Part shown: positions 1-8,400 of the stretch, piece by piece | Position numbering within the stretch: position 1 is the stretch's first letter | Layout: each line of letters begins with the position of its first letter | Assembly: GCA_044426345.1 (NCBI GenBank) | Contig: JAWXUP010000002.1 | Coordinates: 1-64,000, forward strand | DNA: 64,000 bases | Direction: 5' to 3' | From: CAYJLC01 sp044426345 | GTDB taxonomy: Bacteria; Bacillota; Clostridia; Oscillospirales; Butyricicoccaceae | Program-made: the position numbers and the translations under genes | Notes under the pieces: generated by a model | The model's database searches: none | Told to the model about the DNA's origin: nothing | The model's input: the letters and a program-made list of their open reading frames with translations, nothing else

Positions 1-264
1 ACAAATGTTATACACCAGATTTGTCAGCCCTATATTGAATATCGCACGGTCTATGCCGATGGAACGCACAGTGATGCCCTTCATGGAGCCTGTCATAAAT
101 CCAAAAACGTGTTCTACCCTAGCTCTAATTTTGGATTTTTGGCGGTTGTTTTCCTTTTGCTCTGGGGTCAGTGGGTGATTGCGATAGCCTTTTTCATAGG
201 TGCTATGGCGAATAATGCTTTCGGTGGTGCTATTTTGTTCGCTATCATTACTGGTTTTACTTGT
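1..264 (-). pseudogene. IS5-type DDE transposase, C-terminal remnant
   Basis: The minus strand is open for 88 codons from 264 to the window edge. It reads like the end of an IS5-group DDE transposase: YEKGYRNHPLTPEQK, then KIRARVEHVFGFMTGSMKG, which contains the final acidic residue of the catalytic triad in RVEHVFG, then RSIGIDRAIFNIGLTNL. A TAA stop at 265-267 blocks the frame, and an unrelated gene begins at 371, so the N-terminal two thirds are missing. The 3' end lies outside the window. This is a dead insertion-sequence fragment marking the left edge of the accessory block. Confidence 0.8.
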
Positions 265-302
265 TTAATACATACCATAGAGAAAAAAGATTAAGAATAT
301 AT

Positions 303-328
303 GTCACAAAATAGATATTCCTTCGTTT
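303..328 (+). promoter_or_regulatory. Candidate ECF sigma promoter (site A)
   Basis: GTCAC at 303-307 is followed after exactly 16 nt by CGTTT at 324-328, 43 nt before the ATG at 371. The same pattern occurs upstream of the ECF sigma gene (13690-13715) and the divergent lipoprotein operon (13818-13843). The -35/-10 layout with a CGT core at -10 resembles known ECF promoters; the assignment to this sigma factor is inferred. Confidence 0.6.
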
Positions 329-370
329 AAGATTTAAAGAGCATATGTGAATGTAACAAGGAGGAATTTT

Positions 371-670
371 ATGAAAGCATTATTGATTATAAGCATTTTT
401 TATATTTTATATGGCGTTTTAGGTCTTTTTGGAGTTCAAAAAATACCGAAGAAATACAAAGATAGAGAGTGGACAATGGAGTACACTAGAAAACAAGGTC
501 TCTCTTATATTTTTTTAGGAGTGCCTTGGTTAATCTTTTATATCGTGATAAGCAATAACAGGTTAGGTCTTGCATACGAAATTTTAATGCTAATTATGAT
601 ATCATTGCCATCCCTCGTATTTGCTTTGGTCGTAGATAAAAAATACAAAAATTTACTCAAAAAGGGTTAG
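371..670 (+). CDS. Small membrane protein of unknown function
   Basis: The 99-residue product starts at the ATG at 371 behind AAGGAGGAATTTT; an in-frame start 24 nt upstream has no comparable ribosome site. Three hydrophobic segments are visible: residues 1-18, a second around YIFLGVPWLIFYIVI, and a third around ILMLIMISLPSLVFALVV. The segment KIPKKYKDREWTMEYTRKQG between the first two is a polar loop. Small proteins of the DUF3784 type have this layout, but I cannot confirm the family. It is the first gene after promoter site A and lies 12 nt from the next gene, so it probably heads an operon. Confidence 0.75.
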   Translation: MKALLIISIFYILYGVLGLFGVQKIPKKYKDREWTMEYTRKQGLSYIFLGVPWLIFYIVISNNRLGLAYEILMLIMISLPSLVFALVVDKKYKNLLKKG

Positions 671-682
671 GAGGAACTCGTT

Positions 683-1555
683 ATGAAAAAATTAAGTTTA
701 AGTATGCTTATCATACTATGCATGACGATGTTTCTGCCGACTACCGCCTATGCAAATATGGCAGCGCCACAAGACTCTGATATTGGATCATCTATTACGT
801 TCGAGAAAAATGAGGACATAGCTGTTCTTTCCGAGGTCTTGGACATTGTGGTAACTGGTACACAGGCAGAAATCACGGCTACATATACTATGAAAAACAC
901 CACATATCACACAGTCACTACGACCTCGATGTTCCTCTCTCCGAATATCGTCAACGGTGGCACGGAAGTTTTGCTAAATGGTACATCGGCTGACTTCTTA
1001 TCTCAAAGTTATGATTTAGATTATAGCACGAAAATCGACACTGATGATTGGCAGTATGTTGTTTTAACCGAGCGTGGAATTGCTGATACCGATGAAAACA
1101 CGGTTGATACCGTCACCTTTGAAATGACATTTGCTCCGAATGAACAGTATGATGTGGTGGTGTCCTATACATATAACTTAGGTGGATACCCAGACTATGA
1201 CTTTAATGTAAAGTGTGGTGAAATTTATTATTATCTCGCACCTGCTACCATGTGGAAAGATTTTGAAAGCCTAACAATAAACCTGATACTTAACGAAGAT
1301 ATGCCGGTTATCACACACAGCAACTTAGAGTTTGAAAAGGTGGCAAGTCGCACATATCAATATACAACAGACACGTTACCAACGGAAAATTTAGAGATAA
1401 CAATAGACGAAAACTGGTTTCAAAATATATTCAGCACCCTAAGAAGTCCATATTTACCTATGATGCTTATGATGTTTTCTCCGTTTATCGTAATTGCTCT
1501 TGTGGTGATAATATTTGTTGTGTGGAGAGTTAGAAAAAGGAGAAAAGGAGCTTAA
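683..1555 (+). CDS. Secreted, C-terminally anchored protein
   Basis: The 290-residue protein has a signal peptide (residues 1-25, cleavage likely after TTAYA), a beta-rich extracellular part of about 220 residues with many T, D and Y residues, and one C-terminal membrane helix (LMMFSPFIVIALVVIIFVVW) followed by RVRKRRKGA. This topology puts the bulk outside the cell with a short positive cytoplasmic tail. The start at 683 has TAGGAGGA upstream. It follows the 371 gene closely, and the next gene starts 1 nt after its stop. I do not recognise the family; the layout would suit an envelope sensor or a surface adaptor. Confidence 0.8.
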   Translation: MKKLSLSMLIILCMTMFLPTTAYANMAAPQDSDIGSSITFEKNEDIAVLSEVLDIVVTGTQAEITATYTMKNTTYHTVTTTSMFLSPNIVNGGTEVLLNGTSADFLSQSYDLDYSTKIDTDDWQYVVLTERGIADTDENTVDTVTFEMTFAPNEQYDVVVSYTYNLGGYPDYDFNVKCGEIYYYLAPATMWKDFESLTINLILNEDMPVITHSNLEFEKVASRTYQYTTDTLPTENLEITIDENWFQNIFSTLRSPYLPMMLMMFSPFIVIALVVIIFVVWRVRKRRKGA

Positions 1556-1556
1556 T

Positions 1557-2069
1557 GTGAAAAAAGATAAAATAATCCTAACTATACTTTTAATAATATC
1601 TATTGTTAGCACAACAACATCGCTTTATTGGGCAAACGAGCTGAAACAGGAGCGAGCAATAAATCAAGAGCAAACAGAAATACTGGTCCATTTCTATCAA
1701 CTAGCATTTGCAAATGGAACAGATGATATAAAAAGCAGCGAAATATCCGAAGAAACAGTATCTTCGCTGTTAAAAGCTTTAGAATCTTCTATGGTATATT
1801 ATAATATTGGTATCACCTATGATGGTCATAGGACAGCCTATTTAGCCGTTATGAACACTTATATGTCTAAGCTCCAAGCATTTCTTGATGAGAAAAATGA
1901 AAATTATGAGATAGACACTGTTGTTAGCGATTTAATTATTATTGGAGATTGGTTAGGTAAGCGAAATATCAATGAAGTTACTGCTTTTCACAATGATGAG
2001 GATTTCTATAAAGTATATCTTCGGTTGTCATCAGATTTAATAGATGAACATGAAAGATATTTTGAATAA
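1557..2069 (+). CDS. Membrane-anchored protein of unknown function
   Basis: The GTG at 1557 is chosen because GAAAAGGAG lies just upstream and the frame then begins KKDKIILTILLIISIVSTTTS, a single N-terminal membrane anchor. The remaining ~140 residues are polar, largely helical and probably extracytoplasmic (170 residues in total). The start follows the preceding stop by 1 nt, so translation is probably coupled. No known domain is recognised. Confidence 0.7.
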   Translation: MKKDKIILTILLIISIVSTTTSLYWANELKQERAINQEQTEILVHFYQLAFANGTDDIKSSEISEETVSSLLKALESSMVYYNIGITYDGHRTAYLAVMNTYMSKLQAFLDEKNENYEIDTVVSDLIIIGDWLGKRNINEVTAFHNDEDFYKVYLRLSSDLIDEHERYFE

Positions 2070-2156
2070 ATGCTATCAAATAGAAAAAGAAAACCAAATG
2101 CAGATAAAAGGAATTAGACAATACACAGGATTAGTTATATTAGTTTGAGGTGGATA

Positions 2157-2492
2157 ATGAAAAAATCTATAAAATATATTGCAATAGAATTTATTGTTTT
2201 TATTGCTTTGATGACAATATTATGTGTGATAAATTATATTGATTTGTCAGTGGTGATGACTATATACTTACCAATATTTATTATTTCAGCCTTGCTTATT
2301 ATTTTCAAAAAATACTATATCGGACATATCTTTCTTATATCAGCAGAATTAGGTTTAATTGCAGAATATATATTTCATTTAATAAGTGCTGACAACCCGA
2401 ATCTGTCTGGTGCATTTCTTAATATGATAATATTAGCTATTGGTTTAATAGTAGGAATAATTGCTCAAATATATAAAAGTAAGAACAAATAA
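2157..2492 (+). CDS. Small polytopic membrane protein
   Basis: The 111-residue protein starts at the ATG at 2157 behind GAGGTGG. Four hydrophobic stretches fill most of the chain, with short charged ends (MKKSIKY and YKSKNK). Codon use is very AT-rich like its neighbours. The function is unknown; size and position fit the other small membrane proteins of this block. Confidence 0.65.
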   Translation: MKKSIKYIAIEFIVFIALMTILCVINYIDLSVVMTIYLPIFIISALLIIFKKYYIGHIFLISAELGLIAEYIFHLISADNPNLSGAFLNMIILAIGLIVGIIAQIYKSKNK

Positions 2493-2519
2493 AATTTATA
2501 ATAAATGGAAGGAATTTAG

Positions 2520-2780
2520 ATGAAAAAAATAACTTTTAATAAGATATTATCGACTTGGTTTATTTCTACGATTATATTATGTCTACTTAATAGCTTCACA
2601 TTGCAAAGCTCGTTATTTCATAATTTGGTTTTTGCAAGTTTAGGGATATCATTACTAGTATTCCCAGTATATCCAGTAAGTTTAGAAAATAAATACACTC
2701 CACAAAAATGTAGAATTATTGTAAGAATCATTGCACTATTTGAAATAGTATTATCTTTTTTAGTACAGACAACATTTTAA
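2520..2780 (+). CDS. Small membrane protein
   Basis: This 86-residue protein starts behind GGAAGGAATTTAG. About three hydrophobic helices are visible (STWFISTIILCLL, LVFASLGISLLVFPVYPVS, IIALFEIVLSFLV). No family is recognised. It is followed by 120 nt that carry the control region of the regulator at 2901. Confidence 0.6.
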   Translation: MKKITFNKILSTWFISTIILCLLNSFTLQSSLFHNLVFASLGISLLVFPVYPVSLENKYTPQKCRIIVRIIALFEIVLSFLVQTTF

Positions 2781-2851
2781 AACATACAGACAAATATAAT
2801 GCAAATAGTAGTTGACAAATTGCCAATGGTAGTTGGTTGAGATAGAAATAT

Positions 2852-2890
2852 GTATTTGATATGCTTATATCATACAAAAATATCAAATAC
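2852..2890. promoter_or_regulatory. Inverted repeat, candidate operator of the XRE regulator
   Basis: GTATTTGATAT at 2852-2862 and its exact reverse complement ATATCAAATAC at 2880-2890 are separated by 17 nt. The right arm ends directly at the ribosome binding site of the XRE gene at 2901. XRE regulators often bind dyads over their own promoter, so autoregulation is a reasonable inference. Confidence 0.5.
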
Positions 2891-2900
2891 GGAGGTAGTT

Positions 2901-3269
2901 ATGAATTTTAATGAAAGACTTATTGATTTAAGAAAATCGAAGTCCTTAACACAAGATGAATTAGGAGAAAAATTAGGTGTATCACGCCAAACAATTTCTA
3001 AATGGGAGTTGGCACAAAGTTACCCCGACTTTCAACGACTGGTTTTGTTAAGTGATTATTTTGGATTAACATTGGATGAACTTGTAAAGGGCGTTAATGT
3101 CCAAGATGTCAGAGATAAGAATTTGAATGAGGAAAAATTATCATCAATTTACAACGATGTAGATAATGCTAAAAAAACTTTTATGAGCATTTTTAACGGA
3201 CTGGCTATATTTGGTGGAATAGCAATTGCTATTTTAATTATTTTCATACTTATGGGAATGTTCCTATAA
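2901..3269 (+). CDS. XRE-family regulator with membrane helix
   Basis: The 122-residue protein starts at 2901 behind GGAGGTAGTT; a possible upstream start at 2850 has no ribosome site. Residues 1-65 form a helix-turn-helix domain of the Xre/Cro type, with LTQDELGEKLGVSRQTISKW as the recognition unit and YPDFQRLVLLSDYFGLTLDE as the tail. The C-terminus has one membrane helix (GLAIFGGIAIAILIIFILMG), so the regulator is probably membrane-tethered. The perfect inverted repeat at 2852-2890 is a likely operator. The regulator at 10649-10987 has the reverse layout. Confidence 0.85.
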   Translation: MNFNERLIDLRKSKSLTQDELGEKLGVSRQTISKWELAQSYPDFQRLVLLSDYFGLTLDELVKGVNVQDVRDKNLNEEKLSSIYNDVDNAKKTFMSIFNGLAIFGGIAIAILIIFILMGMFL

Positions 3270-3357
3270 GCACTATCACAAAGATTATGAACATAACACG
3301 AAATATACATTAGGTCATGTGAAGTATAATTAGGAGGAAAAGAAAGGTATTATAAAT

Positions 3358-3969
3358 ATGAAAAAGATGATGGCAATGGCTGTAGCTATGAGTTTTCTAC
3401 TGCTTACGGCTTGTAGCAACATTGATATACAAAGTGACCCGATGAACATAAATGCTGCTGAACTTACCGAGGAAGAGCAAGATATTTTAGACCTTGTAAA
3501 TGCAGATGAAAATATATATTTATGGGATTTTATCCTCGATGACACTGTGCAAAGCATGACGATAATAACCTATGAATTTATTGATGGTAATTGGAGCGAA
3601 ATGGTATATGGCAGCGAACAATTTGAAGATTTAGAGGGGCGAATTGCACTGGTCTTTGATAATATCGCAGATGGTGTAACCACTAGCGTTCAGAGCGAAA
3701 ACAACGGTGGTTCACAGAGTTATACCCCCGACCATGATATGAGTTTTGACGGAATGGCAAGTAGTACAGCTATGTTAAGCAATCCATACGATATTGTGTA
3801 TGATGAAGAAATTCCACTGGTAATTCAAATTCATACCACAAGCAATGTCATATCGTCTTTGAATCCAGAGTATGGATTTGAAAATACAGAGGACTATAAA
3901 AACCACGAAAAAGTGTATGCTATTACCGTAATGTTCAGCCAAAGAACAGTTGGCGAACTTGATAAATAA
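3358..3969 (+). CDS. Lipoprotein of unknown function
   Basis: The 203-residue protein has a lipoprotein signal peptide with lipobox LLTACS (Cys20), so it should be lipid-anchored on the outer face of the membrane. The mature part is acidic (TEEEQDILDLVNADENIYLW) and beta-rich. The DNA encoding the lipobox region is almost identical to that of the next gene, suggesting a duplicated export signal on different mature domains. A TAGGAGGAAAAG lies upstream, with AAAGG nearer the start. Confidence 0.75.
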   Translation: MKKMMAMAVAMSFLLLTACSNIDIQSDPMNINAAELTEEEQDILDLVNADENIYLWDFILDDTVQSMTIITYEFIDGNWSEMVYGSEQFEDLEGRIALVFDNIADGVTTSVQSENNGGSQSYTPDHDMSFDGMASSTAMLSNPYDIVYDEEIPLVIQIHTTSNVISSLNPEYGFENTEDYKNHEKVYAITVMFSQRTVGELDK

Positions 3970-3981
3970 TGGAGGCTGACA

Positions 3982-4632
3982 ATGAAAAAGACAATAATAG
4001 TGATTTTAGCTATGAGCTTTCTACTGCTTACGGCTTGTAGCACCGAAACAACAAACACCCCTACCCTTGAAAGCAAAGGCTTGGAGCTTATTGCCGTGGT
4101 AGATACTCTTGCAGAAAGTGAAGAATACATTACACTTTTAAGTGCAAGTCCAGACCTAACCGACATAATAGCTGACATAGCAAGTGGTGATTATACCACA
4201 CCAAAGTCAGTCTTTATAATGGAGGATTTGAACGAAATTATACTTGATAGTATGGTACTGCTTACAGGGCAGACAATTTCAGACGAACTTTACGACCTTA
4301 TAAAAGGTAATTTTGCAAATGTGATTCCATCGCAGATCAATGCAATGGGTGGTGCATATAACCTTGCTGCAACTTCGCTTTTGGCTTATGCAGATAGTTT
4401 TATCTATGAAGGACTTACCTCGACTACCACATACCTATACACCTTTGACAGCAACTACTGCTTTATGGTGTCGTTTGTACCAAATGATGAAAACATCGTA
4501 AACGCAAGTGTAACAATAGTGATCAATGAGGATTTAGCTTCGGCTGATACCACTGAGCAAGTCGAAGAATTTTTGATTAGTGCTTTGAGCATTGAAGAAG
4601 TTTCAGTGTCGATGGAAACTGAGGGAAGATAA
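3982..4632 (+). CDS. Lipoprotein of unknown function
   Basis: The 216-residue protein carries the lipobox LLTACS (Cys20) after a short hydrophobic stretch. The mature chain is acidic and lacks an obvious domain. It lies 12 nt after the preceding lipoprotein gene, behind GGAGG, and is surely co-transcribed with it. The signal region matches that gene at the DNA level (36 nt with one mismatch), but the mature sequences do not resemble each other by eye. Confidence 0.75.
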   Translation: MKKTIIVILAMSFLLLTACSTETTNTPTLESKGLELIAVVDTLAESEEYITLLSASPDLTDIIADIASGDYTTPKSVFIMEDLNEIILDSMVLLTGQTISDELYDLIKGNFANVIPSQINAMGGAYNLAATSLLAYADSFIYEGLTSTTTYLYTFDSNYCFMVSFVPNDENIVNASVTIVINEDLASADTTEQVEEFLISALSIEEVSVSMETEGR

Positions 4633-4653
4633 ATTCAAATTTATATAGCAGTT

Positions 4654-5265
4654 ATGGGGAGTGTTGAAAAATATATGATAGATATTATCTCAAAGAGAAG
4701 AAGTATTCGTAAGTTTAAATCAAATGAAATACCTCAAGATATGATTGAAGAAATACTCAATGCAGGAATTTTAGCACCATCATCAAAAAACAGACAACCT
4801 TGGAAATATATCGTTGTATCTGGTAAGGAAAAAAATACTATGATTTTAGCTATGCAAAAAGGAATAAAGCGAGAGCATGAATACCCTGTTATGCCAAATT
4901 GCAATCAATGGATATCAGGTGCAGAATATAGCTTAAACGTTATGAGCCAAGCCCCTGTGACGATATTCATTGTTAATACATTAGGTTTAGATTTGTTTTC
5001 ACCATTAACAGCAGAAGAAAGAATTTTTGAAATATGTAATATTCAATCGATCGGTGCTTCTATTCAGAACATGGGATTAACAGCCACTGCGTTAGGTTTA
5101 GGCAGTTTGTGGATTTGTGATATTTATTTTGCCTATAACGAATTAAAAACGTGGTTGAATATCGATGGCGAACTTTGTGCCGCTTTATCTATTGGATATG
5201 CAGATGAAGCACCACATTCAAGACCACGAAACAACTTAAACGATATTGTCGAATGGAGAAAATGA
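4654..5265 (+). CDS. Nitroreductase family protein
   Basis: The 203-residue protein fits the FMN-dependent nitroreductase family: RRSIRKFKSNEIPQDMIEEI at the N-terminus, APSSKNRQPWKYIVVSG as the flavin-binding segment, and SIGASIQNMGLTATALGLGS toward the C-terminus. Such enzymes reduce nitro groups, quinones or flavins in the cytoplasm with NAD(P)H. An alternative start at 4675 (MIDIISKRRS) has GGGGAG upstream and may be the true one. It sits among lipoprotein genes with no clear functional tie. Confidence 0.85.
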   Translation: MGSVEKYMIDIISKRRSIRKFKSNEIPQDMIEEILNAGILAPSSKNRQPWKYIVVSGKEKNTMILAMQKGIKREHEYPVMPNCNQWISGAEYSLNVMSQAPVTIFIVNTLGLDLFSPLTAEERIFEICNIQSIGASIQNMGLTATALGLGSLWICDIYFAYNELKTWLNIDGELCAALSIGYADEAPHSRPRNNLNDIVEWRK

Positions 5266-5332
5266 AAATCGCCCTATTCAATAAATAGATAAAAATATGA
5301 GCGAAATATATAGTAGCTTAGGAGAACTTGGA

Positions 5333-5845
5333 ATGAAAAGATTGATAGCAATAATATTGATAGTCTTTCTTTTTTTGGTAGGCTGTCAAAATAGTGAGCA
5401 AGATTTAGAAACTTCAAGTGCAGATATAATCGTTTGTGAAACAAAAGATCACGATAGTGTTATATCTTTATTTGAAAATTCAAGTAACATGACTAATTCG
5501 TTTGTTAGTGAGGAAATTTCATTCAATGGAAATGAGGCAATATATTCAGCGCAGTATGTTGATATAAATAACTTAGTTATTCCCTTTTCAGATGAAAAAC
5601 TAATAAATACTGAAACTGTAAATGAGTTGATTTTTCAATGCACATGGACTCCAACAGGAGAATCGTTGTACATCGGACTAGTAAGTGCAAGTAATAATAT
5701 TTATTTTTTAGAATTATCAACAGGTAGCGAGTGTGGCATACTCTCTCTTGATGATCTTCTAGTCGATGAATATGAAGTGATTTTATATAGTGGATGTTCT
5801 CACGATTTAGATGGAGTAATGAACTACCAATTACAACGCAAGTGA
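5333..5845 (+). CDS. Lipoprotein of unknown function
   Basis: The start is placed at the ATG at 5333, behind AGGAGAACTT, because the chain then begins MKRLIAIILIVFLFLVGC, a lipoprotein signal with lipobox LVGC. The mature part is about 150 residues, acidic, and without a recognised domain. An in-frame upstream start at 5297 would bury the signal peptide and is rejected. Confidence 0.7.
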   Translation: MKRLIAIILIVFLFLVGCQNSEQDLETSSADIIVCETKDHDSVISLFENSSNMTNSFVSEEISFNGNEAIYSAQYVDINNLVIPFSDEKLINTETVNELIFQCTWTPTGESLYIGLVSASNNIYFLELSTGSECGILSLDDLLVDEYEVILYSGCSHDLDGVMNYQLQRK

Positions 5846-5909
5846 ACAATGCATATTAATGAATGTGTGAAAGAAATACAAATTTTATATAATAGACGGG
5901 GTGTCACAT

Positions 5910-6260
5910 ATGTTATACAAAATAAATTATAATAACAAGCAATTTAAAGCAGAATACAATAGCGAAACTGGAGAGGTAAATAATAGTACAATATTTACAT
6001 ATTATCAAAAAGACAATATCATTTGGGGTGATTACAGTGGTGGCGATATTGTAAAGGGTACTATTGTAGGTACTGTAAATAATATAGGTGAGTTGAAATT
6101 CTTTTATCAACACATAAATGTCCATCACATCATAAGAGCAGGAGAATGTCATAGTATTCCCACTATAATGAGTGATGGGAAAATACGACTTGATGAAACA
6201 TGGAAATGGTTAAATGACGATATGTCAACAGGTAGTTCTGTCTTATATGAAATTAAATAA
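5910..6260 (+). CDS. Conserved small protein often labelled 'N-acetylglutamate synthase'
   Basis: The 116-residue protein starts at the ATG at 5910, ten nt after GACGGGG. It shows the pattern of a small soluble family I know from many Firmicutes: TIFTYYQKDNIIWGDYSGG, then IVKGTIVGTVNN and GKIRLDETWKWLNDD near the end. Database labels such as N-acetylglutamate synthase are likely wrong, since it lacks an acetyltransferase fold signature. The actual function is unknown. It precedes a GNAT gene by about 25 nt. Confidence 0.65.
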   Translation: MLYKINYNNKQFKAEYNSETGEVNNSTIFTYYQKDNIIWGDYSGGDIVKGTIVGTVNNIGELKFFYQHINVHHIIRAGECHSIPTIMSDGKIRLDETWKWLNDDMSTGSSVLYEIK

Positions 6261-6287
6261 AAACACAATTAGAAAAGAGGTGATTTG

Positions 6288-6746
6288 TTGCAATATATAA
6301 AAGCAACTAAACAAAATTTGTCACAAATATATAGTTTAGTTCAAGAAACAATTAAAAGTGTATATCCTAATTATTATCCCCAAACAACTGTAGAATTTTT
6401 TTGTGAACTTCATAGTGAAGATAACATATTGAAAGATATAGAAGCCGGGAATGTTTATATTTTGTTGATAGATAATACTTTGGTAGCTACTGGAAGCTAT
6501 ATTGATAATCACATAACAAGAGTATATGTATTACATAATTCAAGAGGAAAAGGTTATGGTCGCTATGTGATGGATAAATTGGAGGAAAGTATTTCATATA
6601 GTTATTCCACTGTCTATATTGATTCATCATTACCAGCTGCACTTTTTTATGAAAATCGAGGATATAAAACAAAGAAGCACCACGAGTATCCTTTGGATAA
6701 TAATGTTGTCTTAGTTTATGAAATAATGGAAAAGAGTATTGAATAA
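6288..6746 (+). CDS. GNAT-family acetyltransferase
   Basis: The 152-residue protein has the GNAT acetyl-CoA binding motif around VYVLHNSRGKGYGRYVMDKL and a typical C-terminal ALFYENRGYKT segment. It would transfer an acetyl group from acetyl-CoA to a small molecule or peptide amine. Two TTG codons at 6285 and 6288 are possible starts; 6288 has better spacing from AAGAGGTG. Confidence 0.8.
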   Translation: MQYIKATKQNLSQIYSLVQETIKSVYPNYYPQTTVEFFCELHSEDNILKDIEAGNVYILLIDNTLVATGSYIDNHITRVYVLHNSRGKGYGRYVMDKLEESISYSYSTVYIDSSLPAALFYENRGYKTKKHHEYPLDNNVVLVYEIMEKSIE

Positions 6747-6793
6747 AAAGGTAAAGCAACTGCCTATTACGAACATACGAGAAAGGAACAACA

Positions 6794-7777
6794 ATGAACC
6801 CAAATTTACAATCACTATGTGATAAATTTATACAAAATCGAGATATTATCCGAGAAAACTTTGCGTGGGATAATAGCCTTATTTTCCCTGCGTGTTCAAT
6901 GATTTTCGTAGAAAAAGATAAAACCCCTAATGGCGAAAGTCTGAAATCGTGCAAACAGATTTTGGGAGATAACACAGGTGCATTCTCAAATTTCAGAGCT
7001 AACACAAGGCTACCTGTCATATCTATGATGTCACTATCCCATGACCCTGCAAACCGAATTCAAAACACCTTATCACTTTACGATATACTGAAAAAGCATT
7101 TTTGGAGCAGTGAGTATCTTGCTTTGGGTGCTATGGTTCTAGCTGACATGATAGAGCCACACCAGTATGATTTTATCGCTATGAAAGCAAGTGGGATTTA
7201 TAAGTCTATCAAAAAAGTACACCCATTTTTGACTTCTAGTGAAGATGCTGTTTTCTGTCTGCTCCTTGCAGCCAGTGGCAAAGGTGAAGATGAAATCTTA
7301 AAGCACACCGAGGAATGTTATGAGCTATTGAAGCCACATTTCTTCTCCGGCAATGCTGTACAAGCTCTTAGTCACGCACTCACCTTGCAGGACGGATCTT
7401 CAAAAGATAAATGCGATAAGGTTATGGACTTGTTTAATGACCTAAAGCAAAACGGCTATAAATATGGCACAAACTTTGAGCTTGCAAGCCTTGGTCTGCT
7501 TGCGACTCTTGATGTAGATAGAAAAGAACTGATAGAAAACTTTGGTGCTGTAAACGATTATCTCAAAAAGCAAAAGGGATATGGTTTCTTTGGCGCACCT
7601 GAAAAGCAAAGATATATGCACACCTCCATGATACTTCTCAAACATTATGGAAGTGATAGCGAAACCAGTAATGCGACATTTATGGGTACTGCGATGTCAA
7701 TTATTATCGCACAGCAAATCGCCCTTGTGACTATGATAGCGGCCACCAGTGCAGCTCGCAACGCAGCGAATAATTAG
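6794..7777 (+). CDS. DUF4003-type cytoplasmic protein
   Basis: This 327-residue protein resembles the DUF4003 family of Firmicutes. It has a helical N-terminal domain, the segment RANTRLPVISMMSLSHDP, then long helical repeats, and an Ala-rich C-terminus (TMIAATSAARNAANN). No signal peptide or catalytic motif is visible, and the biochemical role of the family is unknown to me. AGAAAGGAACAACA precedes the start. Confidence 0.7.
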   Translation: MNPNLQSLCDKFIQNRDIIRENFAWDNSLIFPACSMIFVEKDKTPNGESLKSCKQILGDNTGAFSNFRANTRLPVISMMSLSHDPANRIQNTLSLYDILKKHFWSSEYLALGAMVLADMIEPHQYDFIAMKASGIYKSIKKVHPFLTSSEDAVFCLLLAASGKGEDEILKHTEECYELLKPHFFSGNAVQALSHALTLQDGSSKDKCDKVMDLFNDLKQNGYKYGTNFELASLGLLATLDVDRKELIENFGAVNDYLKKQKGYGFFGAPEKQRYMHTSMILLKHYGSDSETSNATFMGTAMSIIIAQQIALVTMIAATSAARNAANN

Positions 7778-7812
7778 ATGATAACCTATTTATATAATGA
7801 AAAGAGGTTATC

Positions 7813-8001
7813 ATGAAAAATAACGAACATAAATATTTGAGCTATGGGATAAGTTTCGGTATGTTAGCTGGAGCAACTTTAGGAATGACTATAGGTGGAT
7901 TTGGATTAGCTATTGGTGCAAGCATAGGTATGTTATTAGGCATTGTCATTGGAATGGCTATTGACCATAGCAAGAATAAAAAAGATAATGACGATAAATA
8001 A
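7813..8001 (+). CDS. Small glycine-zipper membrane protein
   Basis: The 62-residue protein consists of two hydrophobic helices rich in small residues (GMLAGATLGMTIGGFGLAIG and ASIGMLLGIVIGMAI) followed by the charged tail DHSKNKKDNDDK. GxxxG spacing is typical of tightly packed helix pairs. The ribosome site is AAAGAGG. The function is unknown. Confidence 0.65.
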   Translation: MKNNEHKYLSYGISFGMLAGATLGMTIGGFGLAIGASIGMLLGIVIGMAIDHSKNKKDNDDK

Positions 8002-8092
8002 TTTTACCATCTATTATGAACATTTCACGAATAATCATCAAGGACTAATCGAGAGATGAAAGCAACTTGTTGAAGCAAAGGAAGGCTCTACT

Positions 8093-8389
8093 ATGAAGAA
8101 AAAACTAAAATGGATCATTCCATCAAGCATCATACTACTATTTGCGATATATTTTACAATGACACCTATCGGCGCACTTAGGCTGTCGGTCATTGCACAT
8201 GGATACCCTGCCTGCGCCTTTGACCTCGCTATCATGGACGAACCTTATCACATGGTTTTAGATGATAATCAAACTGGATATTCACTACATAACCCACCTT
8301 TCGAGGAAGCTACCCAAGCTGAACTTATAAACTGGTACGTGACAAAACATGGGATTTTTTACACTGCCGACTACTATGGTTGGGGATAA
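8093..8389 (+). CDS. Short membrane-anchored protein
   Basis: The 98-residue protein has one N-terminal hydrophobic segment (IIPSSIILLFAIYFTMTPIG) and a ~65-residue extracytoplasmic domain ending TKHGIFYTADYYGWG. Similar short proteins occur in Clostridia, but I cannot name the family. The next gene starts 12 nt later. Confidence 0.6.
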   Translation: MKKKLKWIIPSSIILLFAIYFTMTPIGALRLSVIAHGYPACAFDLAIMDEPYHMVLDDNQTGYSLHNPPFEEATQAELINWYVTKHGIFYTADYYGWG

Positions 8390-8400
8390 TTGGAGGTTTT

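Noticed and set aside
109..294. Plus-strand hydrophobic frame at the left edge
   Set aside because: It is the shadow of the transposase remnant on the minus strand, which has clear family motifs.
2812..2848. TTGACA promoter before the XRE gene
   Set aside because: TTGACA is present at 2812-2817, but no -10 lies at a usual distance.
6487..7020. 177-codon minus-strand frame
   Set aside because: It crosses two plus-strand genes with good starts and has no ribosome site or family resemblance.
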